Assembly: GCF_002909485.1 (NCBI RefSeq) | Contig: NZ_PPXG01000009.1 | Span: 62,001-126,000 of the forward strand | Source of the DNA: Stutzerimonas stutzeri | GTDB lineage: Bacteria > Pseudomonadota > Gammaproteobacteria > Pseudomonadales > Pseudomonadaceae | DNA: 64,000 nucleotides | Direction: 5' to 3' | Shown: piece by piece, positions 1 to 9,147 of the stretch | Layout: each line of letters opens with the position of its first letter | How positions within the stretch are numbered: the first letter of the stretch is position 1 | Position numbers and translations under genes: made by a program | The notes under the pieces: generated by a model | The model's database searches: none | Told to the model about the DNA's origin: nothing | The model's input: only the letters and a program-made list of their open reading frames with translations

Positions 1-26
1 GCCCGCAACAAGTGCGGGCATTTTCG
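1..26 (+). terminator. Rho-independent terminator hairpin
   Basis: GCCCGCA at 1-7 pairs with TGCGGGC at 13-19 around a 5-nt loop and is followed by ATTTTCG on the plus strand. It would end a plus-strand gene lying left of the window. The same stem could also stop sodB transcription from the other side, but any U-tract for that direction lies outside the window. Confidence 0.7.
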
Positions 27-41
27 TTAGCGCTGGGTGGC

Positions 42-623
42 TCAGCCGGCGAAGTTCTTCGCGACGAAGTCCCAGTTGACCAGGTTCCAGAACGCTTCGA
101 CGAACTTCGGACGAGCGTTGCGGTAGTCGATGTAGTAGGCGTGTTCCCAGACGTCACAGGTCAGCAGTGGCTTGTCACCTGCAGTCATCGGGTTGCCGGC
201 ACCGATGGTGCTTGCCAGGCCGAGGCTGCCGTCGGACTTCTTCACCAGCCAGGCCCAGCCGGAGCCGAAGGTGCCGATGGCGGTCTTGGTGAACTCTTCC
301 TTGAACTTGTCGAACGAGCCGAAGGATGCGTTGATGGCATCGGCCAGCGCGCCAGTCGGCTGACCACCGGCGTTCGGCGCCAGGCAGTTCCAGAAGAAGG
401 TGTGGTTCCAGACCTGAGCGGCGTTGTTGAAGATGCCACCGGAAGAGGTCTTGATGATGCTTTCCAGATCCTTGCCTTCGAACTCGGTGCCCTGGATCAG
501 GTTGTTCAGATTGGTCACGTAAGCAGCGTGGTGCTTGTCGTGGTGAAACTCAAGCGTCTCGGCGGACATGTGCGGCTCGAGAGCGTTCTTTTCGTACGGC
601 AGCGGCGGCAATTCGAAAGCCAT
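42..623 (-). CDS. sodB: Superoxide dismutase [Fe]
   Basis: Converts superoxide to hydrogen peroxide and oxygen in the cytoplasm. At 193 residues it has the usual length for an Fe-SOD. Metal ligands are visible at His27, His74, Asp157 and His161, in [15 protein letters not shown] and DVWEHAYY. The [10 protein letters not shown] context, with Gln in the second sphere, is the iron-type signature. The start follows a GTAGGAG ribosome site. It is monocistronic, with about 400 bp of non-coding DNA upstream. No Fur-box-like palindrome was recognised there. Confidence 0.97.
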   Translation of the reverse strand: MAFELPPLPYEKNALEPHMSAETLEFHHDKHHAAYVTNLNNLIQGTEFEGKDLESIIKTSSGGIFNNAAQVWNHTFFWNCLAPNAGGQPTGALADAINASFGSFDKFKEEFTKTAIGTFGSGWAWLVKKSDGSLGLASTIGAGNPMTAGDKPLLTCDVWEHAYYIDYRNARPKFVEAFWNLVNWDFVAKNFAG

Positions 624-1023
624 GATGTATCTCCTACTCAGGTGTCGAGGATTGATGCGGCCAGCTGGAAGGAGCGTGTGAGGCGTGCCGGCGATACCGG
701 TGAGCAGGAGCGAATGTGCGTCCCGCCCTGACCTCTGTCGTTCCCTTCGCTCGCTACATGCTTGCGCAATCTCTGGCCGTTCACGGTCGGCCGAACAGAC
801 AGACTGAAGCCTTCCGCTTCATGTCTGCGAGCCAGCGATCATAGCACCCGACCTGCGGCAAAACCACGCGGCAACTGTATGGAATATAGGTTCCAGAGGG
901 GTTGGCGAGGCGAGGCAGCGGATGCAAACAACTGGCTGCGCCTTGCGTGGACCGCGCCGTCGGGCTGGGCGTTCCTTGCGACCTGCAAAAATGGCGCGCG
1001 GCCGGTTGTCGCGCGCCAGGGCG
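624..1023. other. Non-coding stretch between sodB and argO
   Basis: About 400 bases without a convincing gene. It holds the argO terminator (985-1017). A weak sigma-70-like promoter for sodB is possible on the minus strand: TATGAT at 838-843 and TGGTTT at 861-866, spaced 17 bp, which would give a leader of about 200 nt. Short reading frames here lack ribosome sites and recognisable domains. Confidence 0.4.
985..1017 (-). terminator. Terminator of argO
   Basis: On the minus strand GGCGCGCG (1017-1010) pairs with CGCGCGCC (1000-993) and is followed by ATTTTTGC. This is a strong stem with a T-tract directly after the argO stop. Confidence 0.8.
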
Positions 1024-1632
1024 TCAGCTGGCGAATGCGAGCTGTGCGGCAATCGCGAACATCATGGCGGCGACGCCGAGGTCGATCAGATGCCAGGTCA
1101 GCGGGCGGGCCAGCCAGGGCGCAAGCCAGGCGCCACCGAGCGCCAGGGTCATGAACCACAGTGTCGATGCACTGGCAGCGCCCAGTGTGTAGGCGCCTGG
1201 CTCGGGCTGTTGTGCGCCGAGTGAGCCGATCAGTACCACTGTATCGAGATAGACGTGCGGATTGAGCAACGTCACCGCCAGCGCGGCCAACAGCACCGCC
1301 CGCAGCGGTCGCGGCTGCGCATCAGTGCTGCGCAGGCTCTGTGGCTTGAACGCGCGACGCAGCGCCAGGGTACCGTACCAGAGCAGGAAGGCGACGCCGC
1401 CCCAGCGGGTGATCTCCAGCAGTAGCGGGTTGTCCGCCAGCACCGCTGCCAGTCCGAATACACCGACGCTGACCAACAGTACGTCACAGACGATGCACAG
1501 CGCCGCCACTGGCAGATGGTGCTCCCGGCGCAGGCTTTGCGCGAGCACGAACGCATTCTGCGCGCCGATCGCCATGATCAGCCCCGCCGCGACCAGAAGG
1601 CCGTTGATATAGCTTTGCCAGATTGCATTCAT
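1024..1632 (-). CDS. argO: LysE/ArgO family amino acid exporter
   Basis: Inner-membrane exporter of the LysE superfamily, probably for arginine or lysine. The 202 residues form about six hydrophobic segments, with the family signatures GAQNAFVLAQSL near the N-terminus and LNPHVYLDT in the middle. It is transcribed away from an ArgP/IciA-like LysR gene, the usual arrangement in which ArgP activates the exporter when basic amino acids accumulate. Substrate is inferred from family and neighbour. Confidence 0.9.
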   Translation of the reverse strand: MNAIWQSYINGLLVAAGLIMAIGAQNAFVLAQSLRREHHLPVAALCIVCDVLLVSVGVFGLAAVLADNPLLLEITRWGGVAFLLWYGTLALRRAFKPQSLRSTDAQPRPLRAVLLAALAVTLLNPHVYLDTVVLIGSLGAQQPEPGAYTLGAASASTLWFMTLALGGAWLAPWLARPLTWHLIDLGVAAMMFAIAAQLAFAS

Positions 1633-1722
1633 GCCGCACGCCTCGTCCGATTTACTGGCGAGTCTGGGCAGTGGGGCGTTATAAGAGAAACAAATTCTCT
1701 TCAGGGTGCATTAGGAATACTG
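1633..1722. promoter_or_regulatory. Divergent argO/argP promoter region
   Basis: This 90-bp interval must hold both promoters. A dyad AGAGAA (1684-1689) / TTCTCT (1695-1700) sits just upstream of the argP start and is a candidate ArgP contact site. No better operator was seen. Confidence 0.35.
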
Positions 1723-2613
1723 ATGTTCGATTACAAATTACTCGCGGCGCTTGCGGCCGTTGTCGAGCAGGCGGGTTTCGAACGAGCCGCGCAGGCGTTG
1801 GGGCTTTCGCAATCGGCCATATCCCAGCGGATCAAATTACTTGAGGCGCGCGTCGGCCAGCCGGTGCTGCTGCGCGATACGCCGCCCCGGCCGACCGAGT
1901 TGGGTCAACGATTGCTCAACCATGTGCAGCAGGTGCGCTTGCTCGAGCGGGACCTGCAAGGGCAGGTCCCGGCGCTGGACGAAAATCGCCTGCCCGAGCG
2001 ATTGCGTATTGCCCTGAATGCCGACAGCCTGGCGACCTGGTGGGCGGGCGCGGTGGCGTCGTTCTGCGCCGAGCATCGGGTGCTGCTCGATCATGTGGTG
2101 GAAGACCAGGCGGTCGGGCTCAAGCGCATGCGCGCTGGCGAGGTCGCAGCCTGCGTGTGCGCGGCGGAACGGCCGCTGGCAGGTGCGCGCAGTCAGTTTC
2201 TTGGGGCGATGCGCTATCGCGCGCTGGCCAGTCCGGTCTTTGTCAGTCGGCATTTCCAGCGACCGGCAGCCGCTGCGGATCTGGCTCGGGTGCCTGCCGT
2301 GGTCTTCGGCCCGGATGACCAGCTGCAACACCGCTACATGGCAGCAGTCGGCGGGGGAGAGGCGTTCGTCCATCACCTCTGCCCGTCGTCCGAAGGTTTC
2401 GTACGCCTGCTGCAGAGCGGGCTTGGCTGGGGGTTGGTGCCGGAGTTACAGGTGCGCGGCGAACTTGCGCGCGGGGAATTGGTCGATGTGCTGTCCGGAC
2501 CGCCGATCGACGTGCCTTTGTATTGGCATCACTGGCGTAATGGCGGGCAATTGCTCGACGAGCTGACCCGGCATCTGGTGCGTTGCGCCAGCGACTGGTT
2601 ACTGGTTGATTGA
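1723..2613 (+). CDS. argP: LysR-family regulator, ArgP type
   Basis: Transcription factor expected to sense lysine/arginine and control the divergent exporter. It is 296 residues, typical for LysR. The N-terminal winged HTH lies near residues 15-45 (AAQALGLSQSAISQRIK), followed by an effector-binding domain to the end. The reading frame is open further upstream, but starting at the ATG at 1723 gives MFDYKLLAAL, the normal family N-terminus. It ends 4 bp before the convergent small gene. Confidence 0.9.
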   Translation: MFDYKLLAALAAVVEQAGFERAAQALGLSQSAISQRIKLLEARVGQPVLLRDTPPRPTELGQRLLNHVQQVRLLERDLQGQVPALDENRLPERLRIALNADSLATWWAGAVASFCAEHRVLLDHVVEDQAVGLKRMRAGEVAACVCAAERPLAGARSQFLGAMRYRALASPVFVSRHFQRPAAAADLARVPAVVFGPDDQLQHRYMAAVGGGEAFVHHLCPSSEGFVRLLQSGLGWGLVPELQVRGELARGELVDVLSGPPIDVPLYWHHWRNGGQLLDELTRHLVRCASDWLLVD

Positions 2614-2617
2614 GCGC

Positions 2618-2884
2618 TCAGGCGAGTACGCGCTGGCCTCGGTAAATGCGTACCGTGGCGCCGCTGCTGGCCGCGCGTGGTGGAGGTGGTGCCGGCAACC
2701 GATCACTGAACGCGGCGAGCTGGCGTCCGAGTTCGCGGGTCAGCTCATCGTTGGAGTTCATGCACCCGGCAAGCATTGCCGTAACCGCATCCGGTTGGTC
2801 GAGATGGATGTCGAGTTGCTGCTCATCGCGAAGTCTGCGTCGCAGGCTGCGCATGCAGTCGATAACCGCCTTGTTCAGCTCCAT
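2618..2884 (-). CDS. Small conserved-looking protein of unknown function
   Basis: An 88-residue soluble protein starting at MELNKAVIDC. It is charged and mostly helical in appearance, with an RSLRRRLRDEQQ stretch and a proline run (PAPPPP) near the C-terminus. No signal peptide or domain is recognised. I chose the internal ATG at 2884 because the upstream extension is short and lacks a ribosome site. It may be a pseudomonad-specific regulator or accessory protein. That is a guess from size and context only. Confidence 0.6.
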   Translation of the reverse strand: MELNKAVIDCMRSLRRRLRDEQQLDIHLDQPDAVTAMLAGCMNSNDELTRELGRQLAAFSDRLPAPPPPRAASSGATVRIYRGQRVLA

Positions 2885-3243
2885 GCTGTGTTCCTCGTGA
2901 ATTGCCCTAAGGCCCAACATCCCTGTCGGAAGTGTCTATCCGCTGGCAAGAGAGACAGAGCAAGTGGCGTACCAATTTCCGGCGTTGCTGCGCGGTTTTT
3001 GCATCTGGCAGGCGAAGCGCCCGGCTGGCGAGGCCTGCAGACTGCCCGTAGGCGATGGTCACCGCTGTGGTGCCTGTTCGCGGGGCTGCCGAGTGCGCCA
3101 TTCGATGCACCGTGATGCGTATCACAAGCGGCGCACTGCTCTACCACGGTGCATCTGCTCCACCGGCGCGCCGTCACTGATGGGCACGCCCTGAATCGTT
3201 ATACTGCGCGCTGTATTTCGCACCGCGCCATTGAAGGTACCCC
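2885..3243. other. Non-coding stretch with an 11-bp inverted repeat
   Basis: About 360 bases that must carry promoters for the two divergent flanking genes. An exact inverted repeat lies inside: GATGCACCGTG at 3104-3114 and CACGGTGCATC at 3145-3155, separated by 30 bp. No gene is supported. Confidence 0.5.
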
Positions 3244-4149
3244 ATGCGCAACGATGCTCACGACGAACTGGACAACATTCCCAGCCTGACCGCAGGCCGT
3301 GACCGCGTGGAGCCCTATCCGGCGCCGGATCTCGAGCCGATCCGCAGAACCGCCGATGAGCCTGTGGATGACGGGCGCTCCCGCCAGAAACGTCGCCCTG
3401 CAAGCACTGCTGGCAAGGTGAGTACGGCGCCGCTGTGGGTCATGGTGCTGGCCTTGCTCCTCAGCCTTGGCGCGCTCGGTTGGTGGAGTTATCAGAAGAT
3501 CGCCATGCTGGAAATGCAGCTGGTCGCCACCCAGGAAAGCTTCGCGCGTATCAGTGAGGATGCCGCCGGACGACTGCAGGACATCAGCGGGAAAGTCGTT
3601 GCGACCGAGTCCAATGTGACTACGGAAAGCGAGGCGGTGAAACTGCGCATCAAGCAGCTTGAGCAACAGGCCATCGATCTTGACCGCAAGCAGCAGGCCT
3701 TTGCTACCGAACAGCAGAGTCTGACTGGCAAACAGGGCAATCAGGATCGACGCATGGACGAGCAGGGCAAGCGCCTCGAGCAGCTGGGTGCCGACCTGCA
3801 GGCTCAGCAGGGGAGTACTGCGACACTGGCAGAGAGCGTCAAGGCGTTGGGCAGCGAGCAGGCGTCACTCAAAACGACCCTGGACGAGCAGGGCAAGCTG
3901 GCCGGACGGGTCGACAGCTTGAGCAAGGACATCGCGGCGCTGAAGCAGGGCGGTAACCAGAGTCAGGCGATCAGCCGGCTGGAGCAGGACATCCTGGTGC
4001 TGCGCAGTGAGCTGGACAATCGGCCGGCGCCCGCGCCAAACGCGATCAACACCGCCGAGTTCGACTCCTTCCGGGCTCAGGTCACCCGCACCATCAATTC
4101 CATGCAGGGGCAGATCGCCAATCTGCAAGGTCAGCTCGACGGACGTTAA
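3244..4149 (+). CDS. Inner-membrane coiled-coil protein, function unknown
   Basis: A 301-residue protein. Residues 1-60 are polar and probably cytoplasmic. One transmembrane helix spans about residues 62-81 (LWVMVLALLLSLGALGWW). From about 85 to the end there is a long coiled coil rich in Gln, Glu, Lys and Leu, containing short repeats such as DEQGKRLEQLG and DEQGKLAGRVD. The topology suggests an N-in protein with a periplasmic rod. A ribosome site AAGG lies 7 nt before the ATG. Homologues exist in pseudomonads under vague names, and no reaction can be assigned. Confidence 0.75.
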   Translation: MRNDAHDELDNIPSLTAGRDRVEPYPAPDLEPIRRTADEPVDDGRSRQKRRPASTAGKVSTAPLWVMVLALLLSLGALGWWSYQKIAMLEMQLVATQESFARISEDAAGRLQDISGKVVATESNVTTESEAVKLRIKQLEQQAIDLDRKQQAFATEQQSLTGKQGNQDRRMDEQGKRLEQLGADLQAQQGSTATLAESVKALGSEQASLKTTLDEQGKLAGRVDSLSKDIAALKQGGNQSQAISRLEQDILVLRSELDNRPAPAPNAINTAEFDSFRAQVTRTINSMQGQIANLQGQLDGR

Positions 4150-4159
4150 CCGCGTAAGA

Positions 4160-4190
4160 GCCGCCGCGCGTATTCGCGACGGCGGCCTTT
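4160..4190. terminator. Terminator between convergent genes
   Basis: GCCGCCG (4160-4166) pairs with CGGCGGC (4180-4186), with extra GCG/CGC pairing inside, and is followed by CTTTGC. It separates the coiled-coil gene from estA. Confidence 0.6.
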
Positions 4191-4204
4191 GCGCTCTACG
4201 AACC

Positions 4205-6115
4205 TTACAGGTCCCAGGCCAGTGACAACCCCACTCCGTGGTCGCGGTTATCGTTGCCGCGGTAATGGTAGTTGGCGCGCAGCGCCAGACCGGGCGTCAG
4301 GCGGTGCGTCAGGCCCACGCTGAAGCGCGTCTGGTCGCCGGTCGGTACCGCGCCCGGCAGCTCGAAGCTGTTGCCCGACACGCTGTTCAGCGACATGCGC
4401 AGGTCACGCCGATCCTCGTCCTCGCGCTCCACCTCCCGCGCCACCTCGCCGAATAGCCGCGTGCGTTCGCTCAGCGCATAGTCGCCGAACAGGCCGAGTG
4501 AGAGGCGCAGCGAATCCAGTTCCTGATCGTCATAGCTCAATGCAGTGGAGCGCTCGCCCTGCTCGCTGTAACCATCGACTTCGACCTTCTGATAGCTGGC
4601 ACCGACGAATGGGCCGAACTGGAGTTGATCGCCTGGCTGCATCAGGTTGAAGCCAGCCTTCGCCGCCGCACCCCATAGCGTGCCTTCGGTGTCACCCTTT
4701 TCCGTGCGCTCGCTGATGCCAAGGGCGAACGTACGCTTGAGGTCGTGGTAGTCCAGATACCCGGCGCTGAGGCTGAAGTCGGCGAACAGACGCTGGTATT
4801 CGTAACGGGCGAAGGCCGTGGCCAGGTAGCTGCGCATGTCGTACTCGGAGTCGTTTCTGCCCAGTTCCAGCGAGTTTTCCGCCAGGCCCAGGCTGACGCC
4901 GGCCAGCCACGTCTCACTCAAACGCTGGGTAACACCAAGCGACAGACTCAGGCCGCTACCGTCACCGCCACCGTAACCGTCGTACTCAGGCCGGTTGTAA
5001 CCACCCTGGACGAAGGTGCGCCAGGCGCCGACCGCCTGCCAGTCGCCGCGCCGCGCAGACAGTTCGTTGTCCAGTTGCTGCAGGTGAGCGCGCAGTGCCG
5101 AGCGGCCCATTTCCGGTAGCAGGGATACTTCCCACGGAGCGGAAATGATCGAGTACAGGTAGTCGGCGCTGATCTGATGAACAGCGGTGGTTGGATGGAC
5201 GGCGTCGTTGAACAGCAGGCGGCTAGGATCAGGTGCTGTGCCGCCTAGGCTGTAGGTCGGGTCCGGCAGGCAGGTGCCGCCCGACGCATCGAAACACACG
5301 GCTGTCTGTGCCACGTTGGGGTCGAAGCCGAAGGCAGCCAGGTCAGCACGTACCTCGGCCAGCAACAGGCGGTTGTTCACCAGCACGTAGTTGCCACCCT
5401 GGGCTTGCAGCTGGCTCGCCAGCTCGGTGTTGAACTGGTCGCTCAGAAAGTTGAATGTGGCGGCCTGGCCAGTGATGAAGCCCAGTGGCGTGGTGCCGAC
5501 GTCCGGCAGATCGGAGACGATGATGTAGCGCGCGCCCGCGGCCTGTAGTGCAGCGACGCCAGCCACCAGATTACCGGCGGCGTCAGCCATCGTGACCGGG
5601 TTGGTGCCGAGCTGGAAGATGTCGTTACCGCCGCCGTTCAGGTAGTACAGAGCATTGCTGTCGACGCGCGGGTTCTCGACCAGATAGCCGGGCCGGGTCC
5701 GGGTAGAGCCGCCCGCGGAAACGGTCGAGTCGAGGGTGATCGAATCGAGAATCTGGTCGGTGCGGTAACCGCCGACGGCATAGTTGGTGCCGTCCGGATT
5801 GCCTGTGAGGACTGCCGGTAACAGCGGCGTGGAGGGTAACGATTGAAGGCCCAGCATGCTCGCCAGGCGTTGCGTGCCGACCTCGCCGATATATTCGCCG
5901 GCACCGTAGGTAGGGCCGGTGCGGTTGGTGAAGCGCAGACCTCCTGTAGGGTTGCCCCCGAGGGTCGGGCTTTGCAGGTCGGGAAAGTTGCCAGCATCGC
6001 TCAGCGAGTCGCCGAACACGACGAACTGACTGAACGGGCCATCATCGGCGATGGCCGCGTCTGTCGCGCAGGTGAGTAGAACGGCTGCCGCAAGCGGTTT
6101 GAGGGCGCTCTGCAC
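4205..6115 (-). CDS. estA: Autotransporter GDSL esterase EstA
   Basis: Outer-membrane-anchored lipase/esterase. The 636 residues carry a signal peptide (about 1-23), a GDSL hydrolase passenger and a C-terminal autotransporter barrel covering roughly the last 270 residues. Catalytic features are the nucleophile Ser37 in FGDSLSDAGN, the GGGND block with its Asn, and the DAVHPTT block with Asp and His. A GTG start at 6115 is preferred because TAAGGAGT (6128-6121) sits 5 nt upstream and the resulting N-terminus is a normal signal peptide. The upstream ATG at 6151 would prepend a charged segment. In P. aeruginosa this family affects rhamnolipid production and motility (known for the family, not seen here). 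Confidence 0.93.
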   Translation of the reverse strand: MQSALKPLAAAVLLTCATDAAIADDGPFSQFVVFGDSLSDAGNFPDLQSPTLGGNPTGGLRFTNRTGPTYGAGEYIGEVGTQRLASMLGLQSLPSTPLLPAVLTGNPDGTNYAVGGYRTDQILDSITLDSTVSAGGSTRTRPGYLVENPRVDSNALYYLNGGGNDIFQLGTNPVTMADAAGNLVAGVAALQAAGARYIIVSDLPDVGTTPLGFITGQAATFNFLSDQFNTELASQLQAQGGNYVLVNNRLLLAEVRADLAAFGFDPNVAQTAVCFDASGGTCLPDPTYSLGGTAPDPSRLLFNDAVHPTTAVHQISADYLYSIISAPWEVSLLPEMGRSALRAHLQQLDNELSARRGDWQAVGAWRTFVQGGYNRPEYDGYGGGDGSGLSLSLGVTQRLSETWLAGVSLGLAENSLELGRNDSEYDMRSYLATAFARYEYQRLFADFSLSAGYLDYHDLKRTFALGISERTEKGDTEGTLWGAAAKAGFNLMQPGDQLQFGPFVGASYQKVEVDGYSEQGERSTALSYDDQELDSLRLSLGLFGDYALSERTRLFGEVAREVEREDEDRRDLRMSLNSVSGNSFELPGAVPTGDQTRFSVGLTHRLTPGLALRANYHYRGNDNRDHGVGLSLAWDL

Positions 6116-6455
6116 GGGTAACTCCTTATTGTTCTTTTTGTTTGGATGCATCGCTCGCACATGCGCGGGCGATCCGGCCACGCTATTGGGAGCCGCCAGC
6201 GGGTATAAGCGCCCGAAAGGGCGATTTTTCCGAACGGTAGATCGTTCTTAGGAGTTACTGGCAGCTTTGATTTCATTGTCCTGGCTCAAGGGTTTTTGAT
6301 GGCCAACTGATACCATTCGCCGCGCTTGCGCTTCTGTGGACGCCCAATGCGCCGCCGAACGGTGATGCGTTGAGACGGATATTGAAAAGCAGCGAGCGGC
6401 AACCGGAGCCGTCCGCTGTGTAAAGAACCTTCCCTGCCTGGGAGCACAATAATAA
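6116..6455. other. Non-coding stretch between estA and the diguanylate cyclase gene
   Basis: About 340 bases carrying the two divergent promoters and the estA ribosome site at 6121-6128. No operator or RNA gene was recognised. Confidence 0.4.
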
Positions 6456-7652
6456 ATGCCATCGATTCTCGACCTGCTGCGCAGTCGCCTGAGCTCGTTG
6501 CTGCCCAGCGAACTCAAGCCCAGCGAGCTTCGCCATCTGCTGAGCCCGCGACGCCATCCACTGCTGCTCTGCCAGCGCCGCGCGACCTTGATCGTCAACC
6601 GCGTTCGCCTGTTCGCCTTTCTGTTCGCAGTGCTCACCCCGCTGTGGAGTCTGATCGATCTGATGGTGTTCGAGCCCAGGCTGTGGGCGGCGCTAGCCGG
6701 TTTTCGGATGATGGCGTGCCTGGCGTTCACTTGCCTGCTGTTGTTCTACCGCCCGAGCGGCAATCTGCTGGACGCCTATCGGGCGATCGCAATCCTGTTC
6801 GCCATTCCGACCATCTTCTACATCGCCTCACATACCTTGCTCGGCAGCTATCAACTGGCGCAGTTCTCCGCCGTGGTCGGCGCCGGCTACGCCTTTCTGC
6901 CGTTCGTGCTGATGGCCGGGCTTACCATTTTCCCGCTGACCCTGGTGGAGAATCTGGTGCTCTCCAGCCTGTTGCTGCTGGCCCAGGCGCTGGCCGGCTA
7001 TCTCAGCTGGGCGACGCTGAACTGGCCGTCGTTCGCCGGTGCCTTCTGGCTGTTGATCCTGATCGCCGGCGTCGCCAGCCTGGCCAGCATGAGCCAGCTG
7101 GCGTTCATGTTCGCGCTGGTGCGCCAGGCCATCCGTGATCCGCTCACCGGGGTTTTCTCCCGCGGCAGCGGCGAGGAGATCCTCCGGTTGCAGTGGGACA
7201 GCGCACAGCGCAAGGATGGTCCGCTGGCGCTTGCATTCATCGACCTCGACCACTTCAAGTCGATCAACGACAACCATGGCCATGAGTCCGGCGATCAGGT
7301 CCTGCGCGAGGCGGCCAGGCGTCTGGTTGCGACGCTGCGAGGCTCCGACAGCCTGCTGCGCTGGGGCGGCGAAGAGTTCCTGCTGATCATGCCGGAGACC
7401 GACATGCAGCAGGCGCACCTGGCGCTCGAGCGCATCGTTGGCCAGGGCCTCGGCGTGCGGCCGGACGGTGCGCCGCTAACGGCGAGCATCGGGTTGGCCG
7501 AGCGCCGTTGCGATCAGGTGGCGGACTACCGGGACCTGCTGGAGCTGGCAGACAAGCGCATGTACTACGCCAAGACGAGCGGGCGTAATCGCCTCTGCGC
7601 CATGGAGCCGGAGGCTGTCCAGCCGCCGCAGGCATTGGCCATGGGCGGCTAG
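6456..7652 (+). CDS. Membrane-bound diguanylate cyclase (GGDEF)
   Basis: Makes cyclic di-GMP from two GTP at the inner membrane. The first ~220 of 398 residues hold about six hydrophobic segments. The GGDEF domain runs from about 225 to 385, with DPLTGVFSRG, the metal-binding IDLDHF (Asp264 region) and the active signature GGEEF at 304-308. The inhibitory I-site RxxD is intact (Arg295-Asp298, five residues before the signature), so product inhibition is expected. No ligand-binding domain is recognised in the membrane part. A GGGAG lies 12 nt before the ATG, a rather long spacing. Confidence 0.92.
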   Translation: MPSILDLLRSRLSSLLPSELKPSELRHLLSPRRHPLLLCQRRATLIVNRVRLFAFLFAVLTPLWSLIDLMVFEPRLWAALAGFRMMACLAFTCLLLFYRPSGNLLDAYRAIAILFAIPTIFYIASHTLLGSYQLAQFSAVVGAGYAFLPFVLMAGLTIFPLTLVENLVLSSLLLLAQALAGYLSWATLNWPSFAGAFWLLILIAGVASLASMSQLAFMFALVRQAIRDPLTGVFSRGSGEEILRLQWDSAQRKDGPLALAFIDLDHFKSINDNHGHESGDQVLREAARRLVATLRGSDSLLRWGGEEFLLIMPETDMQQAHLALERIVGQGLGVRPDGAPLTASIGLAERRCDQVADYRDLLELADKRMYYAKTSGRNRLCAMEPEAVQPPQALAMGG

Positions 7653-7655
7653 CCG

Positions 7656-8858
7656 TCAGCCATTGGCCAGGCCGAAGACGTGCCGCATGTAGCTGACGAA
7701 TGCCTCGTCGCGGCACATGGTCTTGCCTGGCGAGTCGGAGATCTTCGCCACCGGCTGACCATTGCAGGCGGTCATCTTGATGACCATGTTGGTCGGCTCG
7801 ACGCCCGGGATGTCGCAGGTCAGGCCGGTGCCGATGCCGAAACTCGGATTGCTGCGCCCGATCAGCGCGCGATGGAGTTCCAGCGCTCTGGCCAGGTCCA
7901 GGCCATCGGAGAAGATCAGCTGGCGGGTTTTCGGATCGATACCCAGGCGCTGGTAATGCGCGATGGCCTTCTCTGCCCACAGCAGAGGGTCGCCAGAGTC
8001 ATGACGCAGGCCGTCGAACAGCTTGGCGAAGTACAGATCGAAATCGCGCAGGAAAGCATCCATGGTGATGCAGTCGGTGAGCGCGATGCCCAATGCCCCA
8101 CGATATTCGCGAACCCAGCAGTCCAGCGCCGCAACCTGGCTGTCGATCAGCCGCGGGCCGAGTTGCTGGTGCGCCATGATCCACTCATGGGCCATGGTGC
8201 CCATCGGCTTCACATTCCGCGTGCGTGCCAGATGCACATTGCTGGTGCCGGCGAACCGGCCGGGAAAATCGCATTGCAGTCGGTCCACCACCATCGCCTG
8301 CACGGCAAAGGAGAAACGACGGCGTGTGCCGAAATCCGCCAGGGTGAAGCTGGCCAGTTCGTCGCTGCTGGCCTGGCTGCGTAGCCAGTGCAGCTTCTCA
8401 TCCAGCCGGTCGCGCGCCTGGCCCAGCGTCACCGCCGGGTAGCGCGCGCGGTTGCGCACCTCGCTGACGATGGCCAGCAGCGGCACTTCGAACAGGATCA
8501 CATGGAGCCAGGGGCCGCGCAGGTGCATCACCAGCTCGCCGTCCTCGATGCTCACCTGCAGATAACGCAGATCGAAACGGAACAAACCGAGGAAGCGGAT
8601 GAAGTCGGGCTGCATGTAGGGGATGCGCTCGAGGTAGGCCAGCTCCTCGGTTGTCATCTGCAGCTCGGCAAGCGCCTCGATCTGCTGGCGGATCTCGTCG
8701 AGGTAGGGCGTCAGGTCCTCACCGGAGCGGCTGCGGAATGCCCACTCCACCTCTGCGTTCGGATAGTGATGCAGCACTGCCTGCATCATGGTGAGCTTGT
8801 AGAAATCGGTATCCAGCAGGCTCTGGACGATTCGTTCGGAAAAGGCGCTGCTGTTCAT
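7656..8858 (-). CDS. pncB: Nicotinate phosphoribosyltransferase
   Basis: Joins nicotinate with PRPP to form nicotinate mononucleotide in NAD salvage. The 400 residues match the bacterial PncB length. Recognisable stretches are [15 protein letters not shown] at the N-terminus, [20 protein letters not shown] and [11 protein letters not shown] near the phosphoribosyl site. The start [10 protein letters not shown] at 8858 follows GGAGCGG. An upstream extension is open but lacks a ribosome site. The gene ends 3 bp after the convergent cyclase gene. Confidence 0.95.
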   Translation of the reverse strand: MNSSAFSERIVQSLLDTDFYKLTMMQAVLHHYPNAEVEWAFRSRSGEDLTPYLDEIRQQIEALAELQMTTEELAYLERIPYMQPDFIRFLGLFRFDLRYLQVSIEDGELVMHLRGPWLHVILFEVPLLAIVSEVRNRARYPAVTLGQARDRLDEKLHWLRSQASSDELASFTLADFGTRRRFSFAVQAMVVDRLQCDFPGRFAGTSNVHLARTRNVKPMGTMAHEWIMAHQQLGPRLIDSQVAALDCWVREYRGALGIALTDCITMDAFLRDFDLYFAKLFDGLRHDSGDPLLWAEKAIAHYQRLGIDPKTRQLIFSDGLDLARALELHRALIGRSNPSFGIGTGLTCDIPGVEPTNMVIKMTACNGQPVAKISDSPGKTMCRDEAFVSYMRHVFGLANG

Positions 8859-9092
8859 CGACCGCTCCAGCTTGAAATGCCTGTCGATGATATCGACAAA
8901 CGGCAAGGGATGCAGGTCATCGTTATAAGTTGGGAATGAATAAAATAACGGCAGATATCAGCTTCTGCCTGGCCGTCGCTTTGCGCAAACGGCTTAAAAA
9001 TATAATTCCGCCGGCTATACATCGTTCGGATAGCAATATCGCATTACTTTGCAATTTCGTTTTTTGATTATTCGCTTAAAAGATTGAATGGA
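8859..9092. other. AT-rich intergenic stretch upstream of pncB
   Basis: Clearly more AT-rich than its surroundings, especially 8930-9090, with several A/T runs. It presumably holds the pncB promoter. No known NAD-regulator box (NrtR-type palindrome) was seen. Confidence 0.35.
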
Positions 9093-9139
9093 GAAATGAA
9101 GAAGGGCAGGGCCGTACGGCGCCTGCCCCTCTTCATTTC
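9093..9139 (-). terminator. Long terminator hairpin after the KGG gene
   Basis: GAAATGAAGA plus AGGGCAGG (9093-9111 region) pairs with CCTGCCCC plus TCTTCATTTC (up to 9139) around an 11-nt GC-rich loop. Read on the minus strand it directly follows the stress-protein stop and runs into an AT-rich tract. Confidence 0.7.
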
Positions 9140-9147
9140 TTCAGCTT

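Noticed and set aside
624-900. Fur box or small RNA upstream of sodB
   Set aside because: No GATAATGATAATCATTATC-like palindrome or independent terminator was found, only a weak promoter-like pair.
1516-1722. N-terminal extension of ArgP
   Set aside because: The upstream part overlaps argO antisense. Starting at 1723 gives the canonical LysR N-terminus.
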